From Acidobacteriota bacterium (GTDB lineage Bacteria > Acidobacteriota > Terriglobia > Acidiferrales > UBA7541), in contig QHYK01000115.1 of NCBI GenBank assembly GCA_003224085.1, positions 1 through 64,000 on the forward strand: a DNA stretch of 64,000 nt. The letters are read 5' to 3'. Made by a program: the position numbers and the translations under genes. How positions within the stretch are numbered: the stretch's first letter is position 1; every line of letters begins with the position of its first letter. The notes below the pieces were generated by a model. The model was not told where the DNA came from. It was given only the letters and a program-made list of their open reading frames with translations, and did no database searches. Shown in pieces: positions 61,501-64,000 of this stretch.

Positions 61501-63321
61501 TCACCCCTGTTCCTGTTCCAGCTCCGCCCAACGCGCGTACAACGCATCCACAATCTTCTGCGCCTTGGCCATTTCCGCCAGCACGTTTTGTAGCCGCACG
61601 TGATCGCCCATCACCTCGGGATCCTCCAGCGCCTTGTGGCGAATTTGCAACTCCTGCTCCGCCTCGGTGATCCGCCCCTCGATTCGCGCCAATTCCCTGC
61701 TCTCTTGATAGGAAAGCTTCTTCTGCGCTGTAGCAGGCGTCTTGCTCCCGTTTCCCGCTGCCTTTGACCTCGGCTCATCCTTCAGACCGCTCATTTTCTT
61801 TGCAGCTTTTTGCGCACTTTGCCATTCTTCCCATTGCGAATAATCGGCAAACCGCTCGGCTTTGCCCATTCCATCCAGCCCCAGCACCACCGTCGAAACA
61901 CGATCCAGCAGGTAACGGTCGTGCGTTACGAGTACCAACGCCCCGCGATATTCCAGCAGACTCTCTTCCAATATTTCCAGCATCGGAATATCCAAATCGT
62001 TCGTGGGCTCATCCAGCAGCAGCACGTCCGCGGGTTGCAGCATCAACTGCGCAATGAGCACCCGTGCCCGCTCGCCTCCAGAAAGCCGGCCCACCCACTG
62101 ATTTAGCTGCTCGCTGGCAAACAAAAATCGCTCCGCCCACGACGCCACGTGAATCACCCGTTCCTGATAAATCACCGCATCGCTGTCCGGCGCCAGCGCC
62201 CGCCGCAGCGTAACTTCCGGATCGAGCTGGCGGTTCTGGTCGAAGTACACGATCCGCAAACCGTCCGCCTTGCGAATTTTCCCCTTCGCCGGCTCGATAT
62301 CCCCGCGCAGCAAACGCAGCAGCGTCGTTTTCCCGCCGCCGTTCGGCCCCACCAGCCCCACGCGCATTCCCTGCGTGACAATAAAGTGCAGCCCGGCGAT
62401 CAGCGTCCGCTCGCCAAACCCGTAGGAAACGTCATCCAGCGTAAGCAACTGCTTGGTTTTCCGGCTGGTCGCGGAAAAATCAATCTCCGCCGCGGAAGCC
62501 CGCGTCCGCGCCTTCATTTCCGCAAGCTCGCCGATCATCCCATGCGCATCGTCGATACGCGCCTTCGATTTCGTGGTGCGTGCTTTTGGCCCTCGCCTCA
62601 GCCAGGCGATTTCTGTGCGCACACGGTTTTCCAAGGCCTGTTGCCGCTTTTGCTGAGCATGCAGGTACTCCTCCTTGGCCTCCAGAAACTTGCTGTAATT
62701 TCCGGACACGCGCAGCGCTCCGTCTTCGTACGCGCGACTGATTTCCACCATTTCGTTTGCGACATTTTCCAGGAAATACCGGTCATGGCTCACCACCACG
62801 CATGCAAATCCCGCGCTTTGCAGCACCCCTTCCAGCCAGCCAATTCCCGCGAAGTCCAGATGGTTCGTCGGTTCGTCCAGCAGCAGGATATCCGGCCGCT
62901 GCACCAGCGCTTCCGCAATCGCCAGTCGTTTTTTCCAGCCGCCTGAAAGCTCCGCCGCCAACGCATCCAAAGCGGTAAAACCTGCCCGCCCCAGCGTCTC
63001 CGCGAATTCCGAAGCGTGTTCCTCTTCCGGTACGCGCGCTCGTTCCAGTGCGCCCTCAATCACGCCGCGCACCGCCACGCCCGGCGAAAACTCGGATATC
63101 TGCGTCACGCAGCTTATCCGCGTCCCCTTGCGTACGGCGACATCCCCGCCATCCGGTTTTACGCGGCCATAGAGCATCTCGATCAGCGTGGATTTGCCGG
63201 ACCCGTTGGGTCCAATCACACCGATCCGTTCCCCTTCCGAAACGGTGAAGGAAAGATTCTGGAAAAGCGGTGCGCTTCCGTATCTTTTGGAAAGTCCTTG
63301 TGCGCTAATCAGCGGTGCCAA
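61501..63321 (-). CDS. uup: ABC-F ATPase, Uup-like
   Basis: The 606-residue product has two ABC domains: Walker A GPNGSGKST and GPNGGGKTT, signatures AELSGGWKKR and GRLSGGERAR, Walker B ILLLDEPTNHLD and VLLLDEPTNDLD, with the linker helices of ABC-F proteins between them. A C-terminal coiled coil (about 535-600) is the mark of Uup, a cytoplasmic protein acting on translation and ribosome or DNA branch processing. No membrane domain. The gene appears intact and ends 16 bp from the chimeric gene. Confidence 0.9.
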   Translation of the reverse strand: MAPLISAQGLSKRYGSAPLFQNLSFTVSEGERIGVIGPNGSGKSTLIEMLYGRVKPDGGDVAVRKGTRISCVTQISEFSPGVAVRGVIEGALERARVPEEEHASEFAETLGRAGFTALDALAAELSGGWKKRLAIAEALVQRPDILLLDEPTNHLDFAGIGWLEGVLQSAGFACVVVSHDRYFLENVANEMVEISRAYEDGALRVSGNYSKFLEAKEEYLHAQQKRQQALENRVRTEIAWLRRGPKARTTKSKARIDDAHGMIGELAEMKARTRASAAEIDFSATSRKTKQLLTLDDVSYGFGERTLIAGLHFIVTQGMRVGLVGPNGGGKTTLLRLLRGDIEPAKGKIRKADGLRIVYFDQNRQLDPEVTLRRALAPDSDAVIYQERVIHVASWAERFLFASEQLNQWVGRLSGGERARVLIAQLMLQPADVLLLDEPTNDLDIPMLEILEESLLEYRGALVLVTHDRYLLDRVSTVVLGLDGMGKAERFADYSQWEEWQSAQKAAKKMSGLKDEPRSKAAGNGSKTPATAQKKLSYQESRELARIEGRITEAEQELQIRHKALEDPEVMGDHVRLQNVLAEMAKAQKIVDALYARWAELEQEQG

Positions 63322-64000
63322 TTCTGCCGTCTTCTCCTGTTATGTCGCTCTTCTAGCATAACAGCAGCCGCCCCGCTAAAAATCTTGAGGGCAATAAGGG
63401 GGCACTAGCTAAGCTACGCTAAGCTAGGGATTCTGCTGTATTTCTTTCAATGACTTAGAAGGCCAAGGTGCGCCGCAAAACTCCTTTGTTTTCATACAGT
63501 CAGCGGATTTCACACCTATACGCTCCAGATAGACGTTTCTGGGAACGCGACCACGCTCCGAGACGTTGTCCAGCAAGCCGTACTATCAAGCCTAGGTCCG
63601 CTCCACTTTATGCTGGCAGATGCATCGTCGCCTCGCAATCATCAGATGCAGCACTTATTTGATTTTTACTGCCTTCATAACAGCCGAATGGTTGAAATTC
63701 TAAATGCTCTATCATGTGTCGCTTACCGGGAAACACAACCGATTTTCGGTCCATCAGTTGGGCTACTGAATGGATTTCAATTGGAGCAACGGCAGAGTAG
63801 GTCGCGTGTTCAAATTCCGGCCCTCGGCTCCGCTGTCTGTTGGAGTTCGACCTGGAGCATGGGGGGATCGATTCGTATAGGTATGGCATTTCGGAGCGTC
63901 GCGGCGGCTGAGTCTTGCAAACTGCGCCTACCGAACAGCGGATTTAGCAATCCCTTTGTGCACTCCTAGCTTAAGCTAGAATTTAGTTCGCGCGTAGGCC
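63322..64000. other. Intergenic region with two palindromes
   Basis: No gene recognised. CTAGCTAAGC-TAC-GCTAAGCTAG (63405-63427) is an almost perfect palindrome, and CTAGCTTAAGCTAG (63966-63979) is a perfect 14-bp palindrome made of the same words about 550 bp away. Their role is unknown. Confidence 0.4.

Noticed and set aside
63797-63832. Possible tRNA-Thr 3' remnant (GTTCAAATTC followed by CGGCTCC)
   Set aside because: The T stem does not pair and no CCA follows; the resemblance is too weak to call.
1-64000. CRISPR array, rRNA, phage structural or conjugation genes
   Set aside because: No regularly spaced repeats, rRNA segments, capsid/tail or relaxase-type proteins were seen on either strand.

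Overview
The window looks like a piece of a moderately GC-rich, Gram-negative chromosome, most likely from an acidobacterium (Terriglobia-like). This is inferred from the outer-membrane porins, a TonB receptor with a carboxypeptidase-regulatory domain, a multi-PAS sigma-54 activator pair, the respiratory cluster, and several conserved but nameless proteins. No rRNA, CRISPR array or intact tRNA is visible. No taxonomic search was possible.

Layout. 1-7.4 kb: a radical-SAM/membrane protein pair, a RelE/HigA-type toxin-antitoxin module, an outer-membrane barrel, a frameshifted HNH nuclease and small hypothetical genes. 7.8-34 kb: a catabolic and redox island that begins and ends with a 102-bp direct repeat fused to the 3' part of a tRNA-Asn gene. 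It sits inside a second pair of direct repeats carrying tRNA-Gly 3' halves (3.43-3.50 and 35.30-35.38 kb). Such repeats are the usual scars of integration at tRNA genes, but no intact integrase was found. 35-45 kb: an insertion graveyard with transposase fragments, three 5' halves of tRNA-Ala-type genes, truncated genes, a BrnT/BrnA toxin-antitoxin pair and a 134-nt nested hairpin. 45-54 kb, minus strand: a respiratory operon. 54-64 kb: SH3-like secreted proteins, several decayed genes, a pseudopilin-like protein and an ABC-F ATPase (Uup).

Two systems stand out. First, two paralogous sigma-54 activators (GAF plus five PAS, and two PAS) are followed by three copies of one promoter cassette. 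Each copy carries the same 9-bp-arm inverted repeat and an identical -24/-12 sigma-54 promoter. The copies drive, respectively, an isochorismatase/tryptophan-dioxygenase-like/PQQ-dehydrogenase run, an alpha/beta hydrolase, and a phenolic-acid-decarboxylase-like gene followed by aldehyde and alcohol dehydrogenases. This looks like a self-contained regulon for aromatic or related compounds that spread by copying its promoter. Second, the minus-strand operon at 45.5-53.6 kb runs: Cyc2-like fused cytochrome-porin, diheme cytochrome c, cupredoxin-like protein, CoxB, CoxA, CoxC, second CoxC, CoxD. The order recalls the iron-oxidation (rus) operon of Acidithiobacillus ferrooxidans and suggests electron transfer from the outer membrane to an aa3-type oxidase. 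The electron donor cannot be read from sequence.

Many genes here are broken (frameshifts, nonsense codons, chimeras). This fits repeated insertion and deletion at tRNA sites, although single-base assembly errors remain possible for the isolated frameshifts.
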